Below are positions 9,325 to 17,704 of a DNA stretch of 64,000 bases, piece after piece (within the stretch, counting starts at the first letter, position 1; every line of letters starts with the position of its first letter). The notes below the pieces were generated by a model. That model worked only from the letters and a program-made list of their open reading frames with translations, was not told where the DNA came from and ran no database searches. Source of the stretch: Natronolimnobius sp. AArcel1 (GTDB lineage: Archaea > Halobacteriota > Halobacteria > Halobacteriales > Natrialbaceae); assembly GCF_011043775.1 (NCBI RefSeq), contig NZ_JAAKXY010000002.1:620001-684000 (forward strand). The letters run 5' to 3'. The position numbers and the translations under genes were made by a program.

Positions 9325-9450
9325 AGGCGTGTGTCGCGTGGGCGCCAGTATGAGCCTACCGCTTTCTTGGGTGGTGTGCGTCCACTTCTCGGGAGACTCA
9401 CTTCAGCCTGAGTGTCGACATACCGGATATATCATGCGGCGGCACCAACC

Positions 9451-9458
9451 TTTATAAA
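9451..9458 (+). promoter_or_regulatory. TATA box of tbp
   Basis: TTTATAAA lies 28 bases before the TBP start codon, which predicts a transcript with a very short leader. Confidence 0.7.
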
Positions 9459-9485
9459 CCTTAAATACGTCTTTTTAAGCGACTA

Positions 9486-10046
9486 ATGACGGACCCGAAG
9501 GATACCATCAATATCGAAAACGTGGTAGCGTCGACCGGTATCGGCCAGGAACTCGATCTCCAGAGTGTCGCGATGGACTTAGAGGGGGCCGACTACGACC
9601 CAGAGCAGTTCCCCGGTCTCGTCTACCGCACCCAGAATCCAAAGTCCGCCGCACTGATTTTCCGCTCGGGGAAGATCGTCTGTACCGGCGCGAAAAGCAC
9701 TGACGACGTCCACGAGAGCCTTCGTATCGTCTTCGATAAGCTCCGCGAACTCCAGATTCAGGTCAACGACGACCCCGAAATCGTTGTCCAGAACATCGTC
9801 ACCTCCGCGGACCTCGGTCGGAACCTCAACCTGAACGCGATCGCAATCGGTCTCGGCCTCGAGAACATCGAGTACGAACCAGAGCAGTTCCCGGGACTCG
9901 TCTACCGTCTCGACGAACCCGAAGTCGTTGCCCTGCTGTTTGGCTCCGGAAAACTCGTCATCACCGGCGGCAAGAAGCCAGAAGACGCCGAACACGCCGT
10001 CGACAAGATCGTCTCGCGTCTCGAGGACCTCGGCCTGCTCGAGTAA
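9486..10046 (+). CDS. tbp: TATA-box-binding protein
   Basis: The 186-residue protein is the archaeal general factor that bends the TATA box and recruits TFB and RNA polymerase. It consists of the two direct repeats of the TBP saddle (about residues 8-92 and 99-183), each containing EQFPGLVYR and a strand ending SGK(I/L)V.TG(A/G)K. Length and symmetry are normal. Haloarchaea often hold several tbp genes; whether this is the principal copy cannot be told here. Confidence 0.97.
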   Translation: MTDPKDTINIENVVASTGIGQELDLQSVAMDLEGADYDPEQFPGLVYRTQNPKSAALIFRSGKIVCTGAKSTDDVHESLRIVFDKLRELQIQVNDDPEIVVQNIVTSADLGRNLNLNAIAIGLGLENIEYEPEQFPGLVYRLDEPEVVALLFGSGKLVITGGKKPEDAEHAVDKIVSRLEDLGLLE

Positions 10047-10057
10047 CCCGGCTGTCG

Positions 10058-10069
10058 CCCCGCGCGGGG
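10058..10069 (+). terminator. GC-rich palindrome after tbp
   Basis: The perfect palindrome CCCCGCGCGGGG starts 12 bases after the TBP stop codon. It could form a hairpin, but no T-rich run follows, so terminator function is uncertain. Confidence 0.3.
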
Positions 10070-10212
10070 ACACCGGAGCGTTTCCGTCTCGTAACGCACA
10101 ATAGAGACGAGTCACCCGTCCGTCCGTTTGGGGCGTTTTGCGACCTGTTCCAGCCTTCGAGACCACTGTGCCGGCCCATCGTTGACGGATGTCGACAGTG
10201 TAGGCGTCTGTT

Positions 10213-11238
10213 ATGCAACCGTTGTACCTGCTTGCGGGACTCGTTATTCTCGTCACGGTTATCGTCGACATCCTCTGGACGACACTCTGGGTCGATGGCG
10301 GCGCTGGCCCGGTCTCTGGCCGACTGGCGACAGGGCTCTGGTACGGCCTGCGGACTGTGAGTCGCGGCAATTCGCGGCTGCTCAGTGTCGCTGGGCCGCT
10401 GATTCTCGCGTTGACGCTCGCGCTGTGGATCACGCTCCTGTGGGTCGGCTGGACGCTGCTGTTTGCGGGTGGCTCGGTGGCGCTCGTCAGCGCCCACACC
10501 GGCGAGCCAGCATCGTGGTCGGGCTACGTCTACTACGTTGCCTACACGATGTTCACGAACGGCAACGGCGACTACACGCCGACGGCCCCGGTCTGGGAGT
10601 TCGCCAGTTCGCTGACGACCGCAACGGGCATGGCGTTCGTCACGCTTGGCGTATCCTACGTACTCTCGGTGATGGGTGCCGTCTCCGAAAAGCGTGCGTT
10701 CGCAAGCGATGTCACCGGGCTTGGCCACCGCAGCGAGGCGTTCGTCCGCGCGAGTTGGGATGGCAGAGACGATTCCACAGACAATCAGTTCCAAGGGGTC
10801 GAACTCCCGCTTGAGTCGCTCTCCTCACAACTGTCCTTGCTCGCAAAACAGCACAAATCGTACCCGATCTTGCACTACTATCACAGCGAACCTGGTGACG
10901 AGGCGTCGGCAATGGCCGTCCCGATTCTCGACGAGGCGCTGACGCTGTACCGACACGGCGTTCCTGCGGACGACCAGCTGAATCCGACGCTCGTTGCGGA
11001 TACTCGCTCGAGCGTGGATGACTACCTCGAGACACTCGGGGCAGCGTTTATCGAACCAGCTGAGGAGGTGCCGCCAACGCCCGAACTGGATCGGCTTCGT
11101 GCGGATAAAATTCCAACAGTCAGCGACGAGCAATTCGACGAGGACCTCGAGGCGTTGACCGAGCGTCGTCGGAAACTCCTCGGTATCGTGCAAGCCGACG
11201 CGTGGTACTGGCCGCCGCTTTCTGAGGACGAGCGATAA
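10213..11238 (+). CDS. Two-TM potassium-channel-like membrane protein
   Basis: The 341-residue protein has an N-terminal membrane segment (residues 5-25), a second near 57-85, a pore-helix region near 100-120 and a last segment near 135-155. A soluble domain of about 180 residues follows. The pore region reads YTMFTNGNGDYTP, resembling the K-channel filter TVGYGD but with Asn in place of Tyr, so ion selectivity may differ. The cytoplasmic tail is not a recognisable RCK domain. It is probably a gated cation channel. Confidence 0.72.
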   Translation: MQPLYLLAGLVILVTVIVDILWTTLWVDGGAGPVSGRLATGLWYGLRTVSRGNSRLLSVAGPLILALTLALWITLLWVGWTLLFAGGSVALVSAHTGEPASWSGYVYYVAYTMFTNGNGDYTPTAPVWEFASSLTTATGMAFVTLGVSYVLSVMGAVSEKRAFASDVTGLGHRSEAFVRASWDGRDDSTDNQFQGVELPLESLSSQLSLLAKQHKSYPILHYYHSEPGDEASAMAVPILDEALTLYRHGVPADDQLNPTLVADTRSSVDDYLETLGAAFIEPAEEVPPTPELDRLRADKIPTVSDEQFDEDLEALTERRRKLLGIVQADAWYWPPLSEDER

Positions 11239-11274
11239 GCGCGAGGAATCCTGTACAGAACGCGCTAGATAGCG

Positions 11275-11487
11275 TTATTCAGTGTCTGCCGAGAGCCGCT
11301 CGCGGCCGGTCGCCGTGATTCCATACACATCGGCGGCGAGTCGCTGCACATGCCCATCAGCGTGCAGTTGTTGACAGTGTGTCGTTACCGTAAGCGGATG
11401 TCGCTCGAGTTCTGTCGCTAATCGAGTCACTCTCGTCGGGCCGTGCTCGTCGAGCACCGAAAGCAGCGCGTGCTCTGGACAGTGCAT
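11275..11487 (-). CDS. Small winged-helix DNA-binding protein
   Basis: The 70-residue product is a single winged-helix domain: HALLSVLDEHGPTRVTRLA, then a recognition helix around LTVTTHCQQLHADGHV and a wing ending YGITATGRERL. It resembles the short PhiH1/MarR-like regulators of haloarchaea. It lies tail to tail with the channel gene, separated by 36 bases. Regulatory targets are unknown. Confidence 0.75.
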   Translation of the reverse strand: MHCPEHALLSVLDEHGPTRVTRLATELERHPLTVTTHCQQLHADGHVQRLAADVYGITATGRERLSADTE

Positions 11488-11595
11488 CTGCTACGAGTGG
11501 TGGCAAGCGCCCCAGATAACCATTTCGTAACAAGATGGCTGGCTGAAATGAAAACAACTCACTTCTGAGTTATGACTCTTTCAGTAGTGTCTGGT

Positions 11596-12453
11596 CTACT
11601 CGACCAGTCGCTCGATCTCAGTGACGAGAATATCGCTCGCCCCGGCTTTTTTGACCTCGGTAATGGTCTCGAAGACGTCGGTTTCATCGACGACGGCGTG
11701 GACGGCGACCTTGCCGTTACCGTTCTCGTCGGCGATATCCATGATCGTCGGCCCGCCCATCCCCGGAATGACGTTGCGGACTGCCTCGAGCTTGGATTCG
11801 GGGACGTTCATCATCAGATAGCGCTTACCGTCGGCTTGTTTGACCGACGCGAGCGCCGTCCGAACTTCCGACACTTTCGACTCCTCGAGGACGTCGTCGC
11901 GAGCGAACAGGCGGACGGAACTCGCGAGCACTTCGTCGACGACAGCTAGCCGGTTCATCTTCAGCGTCGTGCCGGTGCTCGTGATGTCGACGATGGCGTC
12001 GGCCATCTCGACGTGGGGCGTCAGTTCCGTCGCGCCAGAGACTTCGACGATATCGGGTTCGACGCCGGTGTCGGCGAAGAAGTCTGCTGTTATATTTGGA
12101 AACTCAGTCGCGACGGTTTTCCCCGCCAGATCGGAAACGGCCTCGATGTCGCCGTCCTCGGGCGCAGCGAGGACGAGTCGACAGCGGCCGAACTCGAGGT
12201 CGAGCAGTTCGGAGACGTTCTCGACGCGGGCTTCCTGGACCTGATCGTAGCCGGTGATTCCCATCTCGGCTGCGCCGTCGGCGACGTACTCCGGAATGTC
12301 TGCCGCGCGAGCAAAGAGTACCGACACGTCGGAATCGACGGTATCGGCGTAGAGCTTCCGGTCGGCACCGTTCTCGAGATGGAGTCCCGCCCGCTCTAAG
12401 AGGTCGATTGTTGGCTCGTGCAGGCGGCCCTTGTTGGGAACGGCGATTCGCAT
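11596..12453 (-). CDS. hisG: ATP phosphoribosyltransferase
   Basis: This enzyme catalyses the first step of histidine synthesis, joining ATP and PRPP. The 285-residue product is the long HisG form: the start [19 protein letters not shown] is typical, the phosphate-binding segment is near [12 protein letters not shown], and residues 210-285 are the ACT-like regulatory domain that normally binds histidine. The other his gene in the window, hisA, is 45 kb away, so the pathway is dispersed. Confidence 0.95.
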   Translation of the reverse strand: MRIAVPNKGRLHEPTIDLLERAGLHLENGADRKLYADTVDSDVSVLFARAADIPEYVADGAAEMGITGYDQVQEARVENVSELLDLEFGRCRLVLAAPEDGDIEAVSDLAGKTVATEFPNITADFFADTGVEPDIVEVSGATELTPHVEMADAIVDITSTGTTLKMNRLAVVDEVLASSVRLFARDDVLEESKVSEVRTALASVKQADGKRYLMMNVPESKLEAVRNVIPGMGGPTIMDIADENGNGKVAVHAVVDETDVFETITEVKKAGASDILVTEIERLVE

Positions 12454-12554
12454 TGCGCGAATAATTGGGCCGGGAGGGCAATTGTCTTTTCATGTTGCAT
12501 CGTTCCAGTGCTGTGTTGACCCATGCCGACTCGGAAACCGCCGGTACCCTGCCA

Positions 12555-12561
12555 TTTTATT
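12555..12561 (+). promoter_or_regulatory. TATA-like element before the metallo-beta-lactamase gene
   Basis: TTTTATT lies about 27 bases before the ATG at 12585 and supports that start over longer in-frame versions beginning at 12465. Confidence 0.5.
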
Positions 12562-12584
12562 GGCCGAACAGCGTTGTGGCGCGT

Positions 12585-13352
12585 ATGACGATCACACACG
12601 ATGGGCTCTCCGTCTCGTGGCTCGGCTACGCAACCGCACGACTCGAGGCCCCCGATGGCACCGTCGTCTACACCGATCCCGGCCGTTACGGCACACTTGA
12701 GGGCACCTGGGCGGAGCAGTACGGCGATGCGTCCCATCCGAGTGGTCCGGCCTACGACGAACAGGACGGCGACGTCGTCGTCGTAACGCATGATCACCAC
12801 TACGATAGCGACGGCATCGAACGCGTCGCCAGCGAGGACGCGACAATCGTAGTCTACGAGAACGTCTCGGCTGAGCGAATCACCGACGGTGGTCGCGATG
12901 TGGTCGAACCCGAATCCCTCCCGTACGAAATCGAGCGCGTCGGCTACGGTGACGAACTCACTGTTTCCGGCATCGATATCGATGTCGTGCCGGCGTACAA
13001 CCACGCTGACGGGCCGAACGCGTCCGACGGCGAACCGCTTCATCCCGAGGGACTGGGCTGTGGGTTCGTCCTTACGATTGACGACACGCGCTGTTTCTGG
13101 ACGGGCGACTCAGACGCACTCGAGGACCACCAGGACCTTGAGGTGTCGCTGTTCATGCCCTCGATTGCCCAGAACTATACGATGGACCGCCACAGCGCGG
13201 CCGACCTCGCCGAGACGCTCGAGCCAGCTCTCGTCCTCCCGATTCATTATAACACGTTCACCGAACTCGAGGCGGATTCAACGGCGTTTGCGGGCGATGT
13301 CGCGAGTCGCGGGGTTCCAGTCGTGCTCGACGAAGGCGCGTTCGGTCACTGA
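12585..13352 (+). CDS. Metallo-beta-lactamase-fold hydrolase, UlaG-like
   Basis: The 255-residue protein has the metal site VTHDHHYDSDG near residues 66-76, a variant of the HxHxDH motif. Later elements are YNHADGPN near 138, CFWTGDSD near 168-175 and LVLPIHYNTF near 220. This resembles UlaG-like and related hydrolases that act on small phosphorylated or lactone substrates. It has no signal peptide. The start at 12585 is supported by the upstream TATA element and the beginning of homology. Substrate unknown. Confidence 0.8.
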   Translation: MTITHDGLSVSWLGYATARLEAPDGTVVYTDPGRYGTLEGTWAEQYGDASHPSGPAYDEQDGDVVVVTHDHHYDSDGIERVASEDATIVVYENVSAERITDGGRDVVEPESLPYEIERVGYGDELTVSGIDIDVVPAYNHADGPNASDGEPLHPEGLGCGFVLTIDDTRCFWTGDSDALEDHQDLEVSLFMPSIAQNYTMDRHSAADLAETLEPALVLPIHYNTFTELEADSTAFAGDVASRGVPVVLDEGAFGH

Positions 13353-13561
13353 AACGGCAACTATTCGAGCGCTCTTTTGCATTTATTTGCCAGTTGATAC
13401 GAACTGGGGCAGTTGCCACGACGGCACAAATTGGCTTCGTGATTCGAAAGCCAACGGTTACTGGCAGAGGTACTCGTCATCTGTCGAATACCTAAAGGGG
13501 TATTAAGAGATTAGCCGTTCCCTCCCACAATATAGTTATTTGGTCTATCTAATAAATAGGC

Positions 13562-13567
13562 TTATAC
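13562..13567 (+). promoter_or_regulatory. TATA-like element before the narK leader ORF
   Basis: TTATAC lies about 30 bases before the ATG at 13597, the first codon of a short ORF coupled to the transporter gene. It sits in the AT-rich end of the 348-base gap after 13352; I see no other feature in that gap. Confidence 0.5.
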
Positions 13568-13596
13568 ACTATCGAGTGTCCAGCAATTGTTAGAAT

Positions 13597-13704
13597 ATGA
13601 GTCTGTCTGTCCGCTCTGGGGAGGAAAACAGCACCAATCATGAATCAAAAGCGTTTGTTACGTGTGGTTCGGCTATCTTCGATTTCACGGGTGAACGCGT
13701 ATGA
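13597..13704 (+). CDS. Possible 35-residue protein translationally coupled to the nitrate transporter
   Basis: The short frame runs ATG to TGA and encodes 35 residues beginning [12 protein letters not shown] and ending FDFTGERV. Its stop overlaps the start of the next gene as ATGA (13701-13704), the classic arrangement for translational coupling. A TATA-like element stands at the right distance upstream. It matches no family I recognise. It could be a leader peptide controlling the transporter or a small protein in its own right; chance cannot be excluded. Confidence 0.45.
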   Translation: MSLSVRSGEENSTNHESKAFVTCGSAIFDFTGERV

Positions 13705-15026
13705 TTGCCGGCAAGTGGAAGAACTTGCTGCTGGCGACGGCGATGTTCAACCTCGGCTTCGTCATTTGGTTCTCGTTCGCGCCGTTTACGGGCGAGATCG
13801 CAGACGAGTTCGGCCTTTCAGTCGCGCAACTGGGGGTCGTCTCGAGTGCAGCGGTGATCGCGGTGCCACTCGGTCGGATTGTCATCGGTCCAATCACGGA
13901 TAAATTCGGTGCGCCACTCACTGCCGGTGTCACGCTCGTCACAGTCGGGATTTTCTCGATCATCAGCGCGTTTGCGACGACCTACGAGGTCTTTACCGTC
14001 TCGCGGGTTATCGCCTCGCTCGCGGGTATCACGTTCGTCATCGGCATTCAGCACGTTGCTCAGTGGTTCGAAGAGGAGAACCTCGGCCTTGCAGAGGGCA
14101 TCTTCGCCGGCGTCGGTAACGCTGGTGCAGGGCTGGGTGCGTACTTTACGCTGCCACGACTGTTCGGTGAGGGGTACAGCGACGCGCTGTTTGCCTCAAA
14201 CTGGCGCGCCGCCTTCTTTTACACCGGCGTCGTCGCGATTGTGCTCGGTATCGTCTACGTCGTCTTCGGCGAGGCTGCAAAGACCGACGAACGCCGACAG
14301 GCTGCCAAACAGGGCGTCACCTTCAAGCAGTGGCTCTACGTCGCCACCCGCCACGGTGCTGTTGTCCTCTCCGCTGCCTACATCATGACCTTCGGACTCG
14401 AGGTCGCGATGAACGGCTGGCTGGGCACCTACTACCGCGAAGGGTTCGGACAGGGCGATATCGTGATCGCCGCGACGTTTGCTGCGACGTTCTCGATTGC
14501 GGCTGGCTTGCTCCGTCCGCTTGGGGGCTACATCAGTGACGTGGTCGCACGCAAGGAGATGGAAATCCTGCCATGGTTCGATGGACGCCACCGCGAGCAG
14601 TGGACATTCGCAACGATGGCGTTCGTCGTCCTCGCACTGTTCGGCATGACCGCGGCTGGCCTGACGGGGAACATCTACCTCGCCGTCGCCGCTGGCTTCC
14701 TTGTGGGTGTCGGCTGTGCGTTCTCCGAGGGGGCCATCTTCGCACAGGTGCCAGCCATGTTCCCGAACAACTCGGGCACCGTCGCGGGCGTTGTCGGCGG
14801 TATCGGCACGGTCGGCGGCTCGGTCTACCCGCTGCTGTTCGCCGCGCCGTTCCTGCCAAATCTCCACGTCGGCTACGCAATCGTCGCACTGACGATGATC
14901 CCAATCCTCGCACTCACCGCCTGGGTTTTCCAGCCCCACATCGCCGAAAACGCCACCGAAGACGGCTGGATCGTCAACGATGATCCTGCAGTCCCCGCCC
15001 GAAACGTCGCACCGGGAGACGATTAA
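13701..15026 (+). CDS. Nitrate/nitrite porter of the NarK (NNP) family
   Basis: The 441-residue major facilitator protein has about 12 membrane segments. The NNP signature is visible as [18 protein letters not shown] near residues 131-148, with a second Gly-rich one at [19 protein letters not shown] near 358-376. These Gly-rich motifs line the anion path in nitrate/nitrite porters. No nitrate reductase gene lies nearby, so direction of transport and assimilatory or respiratory role cannot be assigned. The gene is apparently read from the promoter of the upstream short ORF. Confidence 0.87.
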   Translation: MIAGKWKNLLLATAMFNLGFVIWFSFAPFTGEIADEFGLSVAQLGVVSSAAVIAVPLGRIVIGPITDKFGAPLTAGVTLVTVGIFSIISAFATTYEVFTVSRVIASLAGITFVIGIQHVAQWFEEENLGLAEGIFAGVGNAGAGLGAYFTLPRLFGEGYSDALFASNWRAAFFYTGVVAIVLGIVYVVFGEAAKTDERRQAAKQGVTFKQWLYVATRHGAVVLSAAYIMTFGLEVAMNGWLGTYYREGFGQGDIVIAATFAATFSIAAGLLRPLGGYISDVVARKEMEILPWFDGRHREQWTFATMAFVVLALFGMTAAGLTGNIYLAVAAGFLVGVGCAFSEGAIFAQVPAMFPNNSGTVAGVVGGIGTVGGSVYPLLFAAPFLPNLHVGYAIVALTMIPILALTAWVFQPHIAENATEDGWIVNDDPAVPARNVAPGDD

Positions 15027-15139
15027 CCCGTCTCGAGCCAGTCTGGGTGTCCATCGCTGCTCGAGAGTCGAACACTGGTGACCGAATCGACATATTTTGC
15101 TTGACTGACCGACTAACCGTTGCCGACGGCTGCGGAATC

Positions 15140-15147
15140 TATTTAAT
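15140..15147 (+). promoter_or_regulatory. TATA box of the KaiC-like gene
   Basis: TATTTAAT is centred about 28 bases before the ATG at 15171, predicting a leaderless transcript for the two-gene unit. Confidence 0.6.
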
Positions 15148-15170
15148 CAATCGCACCCCTGGATTTACCG

Positions 15171-15878
15171 ATGCGACTCTCTACGGGCGTTCCCGGTTTC
15201 GACCGCTTGGTCGGTGGCGGGCTGTTGCGAGATCGCCTCTACATCGTTAGCGGCCCGCCCGGGAGCGGCAAGACAACGCTTTGCTCGCAGTTTCTCACCA
15301 AAGGCGCGTTCAACGGTGAAACAGGCCTCTACGTCAGCATGCACGAGTCGCAGTCGGAACTCGCTCGAGACATGTCGTCGTTTCAGTTCGGCTTCGAGCA
15401 GGCGGTCAACGCGGGCCAGCTGAAGTTTATGGATGTTTTCGAGACGGAGACGAAGCGATTTTTTGCGGGTTCGCGCGGCACGACCGACGGTCCCGATAGC
15501 GTCGAGGCGCTCTCGACCAAACTCGTCTCCTTTATCGACGCCAACGACATCGACCGCGTCGTCGTCGACTCGACGATGATCCTCGAGTACTTCTTTGCGA
15601 ACGCACTCGAGGAACTCATCACGTTCATCACGACGCTCAAACGCGCCGACGCGACGGTGCTCGTCATCTCGGAGATGACCGACCCGACCTCCTACTCGGA
15701 CGCCCAGTATCTTGCCCACGGCGTCCTCTTTATGCACAACTACCTCGAGTCAGGCGGGATGACCCGCGGCGTGCAGGTCATCAAGATGCGTGGCACCGAG
15801 ATTGACTCGACAATTCGCCCGCTCGAGTTCACCGACCGCGGACTCCGAGTCGACCCCGACGGGGAGGTTCAGTCCTGA
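15171..15878 (+). CDS. KaiC-like RecA-superfamily ATPase
   Basis: The 235-residue protein is a single RecA/KaiC domain. It starts with the KaiC-type TGVPGFDRLVGGGLL, has Walker A SGPPGSGKTTL near residues 27-37, and a Walker B-like VVVDSTMI near 127. The family includes haloarchaeal single-domain HTR-like or GvpD-related ATPases with signalling roles. Its stop overlaps the start of the next gene (TGATG), so the two are co-translated and probably form a functional pair. Confidence 0.82.
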   Translation: MRLSTGVPGFDRLVGGGLLRDRLYIVSGPPGSGKTTLCSQFLTKGAFNGETGLYVSMHESQSELARDMSSFQFGFEQAVNAGQLKFMDVFETETKRFFAGSRGTTDGPDSVEALSTKLVSFIDANDIDRVVVDSTMILEYFFANALEELITFITTLKRADATVLVISEMTDPTSYSDAQYLAHGVLFMHNYLESGGMTRGVQVIKMRGTEIDSTIRPLEFTDRGLRVDPDGEVQS

Positions 15879-16306
15879 TGTACGAACGCACCTTCGGCAC
15901 CGACTGGGAGACGCTCGAGGATGGCGACGACGTGCTGCGCCGGGCCTTTGCCCTCGGCGTTTCTGAAACACTCGGCGAGACTCATCCTGAGGAGTTCGAA
16001 CGCCTCGAGGCCGCGCTCGCTGCAGGCTCTGATCGGCAGTTCCTCGAGATTGCCTACCAACAGGGGATTCAGTACGTCCGCCAACTCGAGCCACAGGTCG
16101 ACGACGAGGACCAGTTGCGGACGTTTCTGGCCGACGAACTGGCTGAGATCGATCCCCTCGACCGATCGGAGCCGGAGGTCGAGTTCGACGACCACGTAGA
16201 CGAGGAGAGCGAGAACGGACTCCCCGACTCCCTGAGGGGATTCCGGATGGATTCCCGACCTGACGACAGCCGTGATCGGGTGCGACGGCCTGATCTGCTC
16301 GAGTAG
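15878..16306 (+). CDS. Hypothetical partner of the KaiC-like ATPase
   Basis: The 142-residue, highly acidic, mostly helical protein begins MYERTFGTDWETLEDGDDV and has no membrane segment or known motif. Its start overlaps the preceding ATPase stop by one base, which suggests a partner protein. The last 40 residues look disordered. I do not recognise the family. Confidence 0.7.
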   Translation: MYERTFGTDWETLEDGDDVLRRAFALGVSETLGETHPEEFERLEAALAAGSDRQFLEIAYQQGIQYVRQLEPQVDDEDQLRTFLADELAEIDPLDRSEPEVEFDDHVDEESENGLPDSLRGFRMDSRPDDSRDRVRRPDLLE

Positions 16307-16353
16307 CGACGGCCTGACTTGTTTGAGTAACGACGACGTGGACCGAATCGATT

Positions 16354-17463
16354 TCAGTCGTTCGGAATTGGGGTGGTTGATCGAACGTCCCCCTCGAGAC
16401 GCGCCGCGTAGTCGAGTCGACACTGACGCGCTTTTGAAGGAGTGACCACCTTGTCGTCAAAGTCGTCTGTCAGTGGCTCGTACGCCGTGACATCGAAGCC
16501 CATCCGCTCGAGGTACGCCCGAACTGCATCAGACGACAGGCCGTCGCGGATCGCAGCGTCGACGTACTCCTGGACCGCCTCGAACTCGGGCAGGACGAAC
16601 TCGTCGTCGGTTATCCGGCCGTTGTCGCCCTCGATGCGGACCTCGGTGTCCAGCAGCCGTTCGACGGTGTCTGCGAGGTCGCCAGCCAACTGGACGACGT
16701 GACTCGGAAGCGCCGTATCCGGTGAGCGCCACTCGACCGTCGAAAACTCGTTTCGAAGTTGGACTGGCGTCCAGACCGCGCTCTCGGGATCAAAGTTCGA
16801 CTCGATTGTCGCTCGATCACTGCCCGCCTCGAGCGCCATCTGGACGAACTCCGCATACCGGTCCTCGAGTCGCTGGTTCCAGTCGGCAGTGTCGTCGACG
16901 TAGGGCCATAGCCGACCCTGATGCGGGAGTGAGTCGTACGCCATCCAGCGATACAGTTTCGAGCGGGCACCAGTCGCGAGGTGTCGCCCTTGGAAGTACG
17001 GCGAGGAGTTGACCAGCGCTAGCGCGGGGTCAAGCGCGATGAGTGTATTCAGCTGATCGACCACGTGGCCCGGTTGCTGTTCGACGTGGATGTGGGTCCC
17101 CGCACAGTGGCGGACGTATTCGAACGGCTCACCAATGACGCGGTTCTGGATCTGCGTTCGATCACTCTCGAGTTCTTGGATTTCCTCGCGAGTGATCGGT
17201 GTTGCAAGCGGAACGAGTCCCTTTCCCACCTCGTCTGCACACTGCAGTACCCGGCTGATTCGCTCGAACAGTTCCTCGCGCAGTTCCGCCGTCGTCTCAC
17301 ACGGCGTCGTTTTAATCTCGAGTACTGGTTCGACGAACTCCCGTTCAGCGCCCGGCGTCGCGTCGACGAGCGCTCCTGGTTCGACCAGTCGACCCTCGTC
17401 GTCGATGACCCAGTACTCGACTTCGATGCTCCGACGTATCGGGTTCGATTCAGTACGTGACAC
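16354..17463 (-). CDS. Glutamate-cysteine ligase, GCS2 family
   Basis: The 369-residue protein resembles the GCS2 (YbdK-like) carboxylate-amine ligases that make gamma-glutamylcysteine, the main low-molecular-weight thiol of haloarchaea. Visible family marks are IEVEYWVIDDEG at the N terminus, HCAGTHIHVEQ near residues 118-128, and VEWRSPDTALPSH near 243. The start is a GTG at 17463. A TATA-like CCGATAAAAC on the minus strand lies about 28 bases upstream. It is convergent with the KaiC-like pair and divergent from the P-type ATPase gene. Confidence 0.85.
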   Translation of the reverse strand: MSRTESNPIRRSIEVEYWVIDDEGRLVEPGALVDATPGAEREFVEPVLEIKTTPCETTAELREELFERISRVLQCADEVGKGLVPLATPITREEIQELESDRTQIQNRVIGEPFEYVRHCAGTHIHVEQQPGHVVDQLNTLIALDPALALVNSSPYFQGRHLATGARSKLYRWMAYDSLPHQGRLWPYVDDTADWNQRLEDRYAEFVQMALEAGSDRATIESNFDPESAVWTPVQLRNEFSTVEWRSPDTALPSHVVQLAGDLADTVERLLDTEVRIEGDNGRITDDEFVLPEFEAVQEYVDAAIRDGLSSDAVRAYLERMGFDVTAYEPLTDDFDDKVVTPSKARQCRLDYAARLEGDVRSTTPIPND

Positions 17464-17589
17464 GGTCTCTCTGTGCTGTCTGTGACGGTTTTATCGGTTT
17501 CTGCAGCCCGCTGTTGGGGCCTGTTCGTGACTCACTTGTCGCCGACCATTTGGTATGTTAGCACTAGTCACGTTTGATGGGTATATACG

Positions 17590-17608
17590 CCACAATAAAA
17601 ATTTGTGG
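17590..17608. promoter_or_regulatory. Inverted repeat upstream of the copper ATPase gene
   Basis: CCACAA and TTGTGG are perfect 6-base arms around an AT-rich 7-base centre, just after a TATA-like GTATATAC (17581-17588). They lie about 97 bases before the ATG at 17705. This could be an operator for metal-responsive control; the match is short. Confidence 0.3.
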
Positions 17609-17704
17609 TTAGCTGTGATTTTTGATCCCCACTCGAGCAGCCGGAAATCGCGGCTACGGGGGACTCCCGACACCGGTTTGAACGTGGGCCACCTCGGTTC
17701 TCGT

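Noticed and set aside
17555-17704. N-terminal extension of the copper ATPase by 50 residues
   Set aside because: The extension has no homology character and the first HMA domain begins right after the ATG at 17705.
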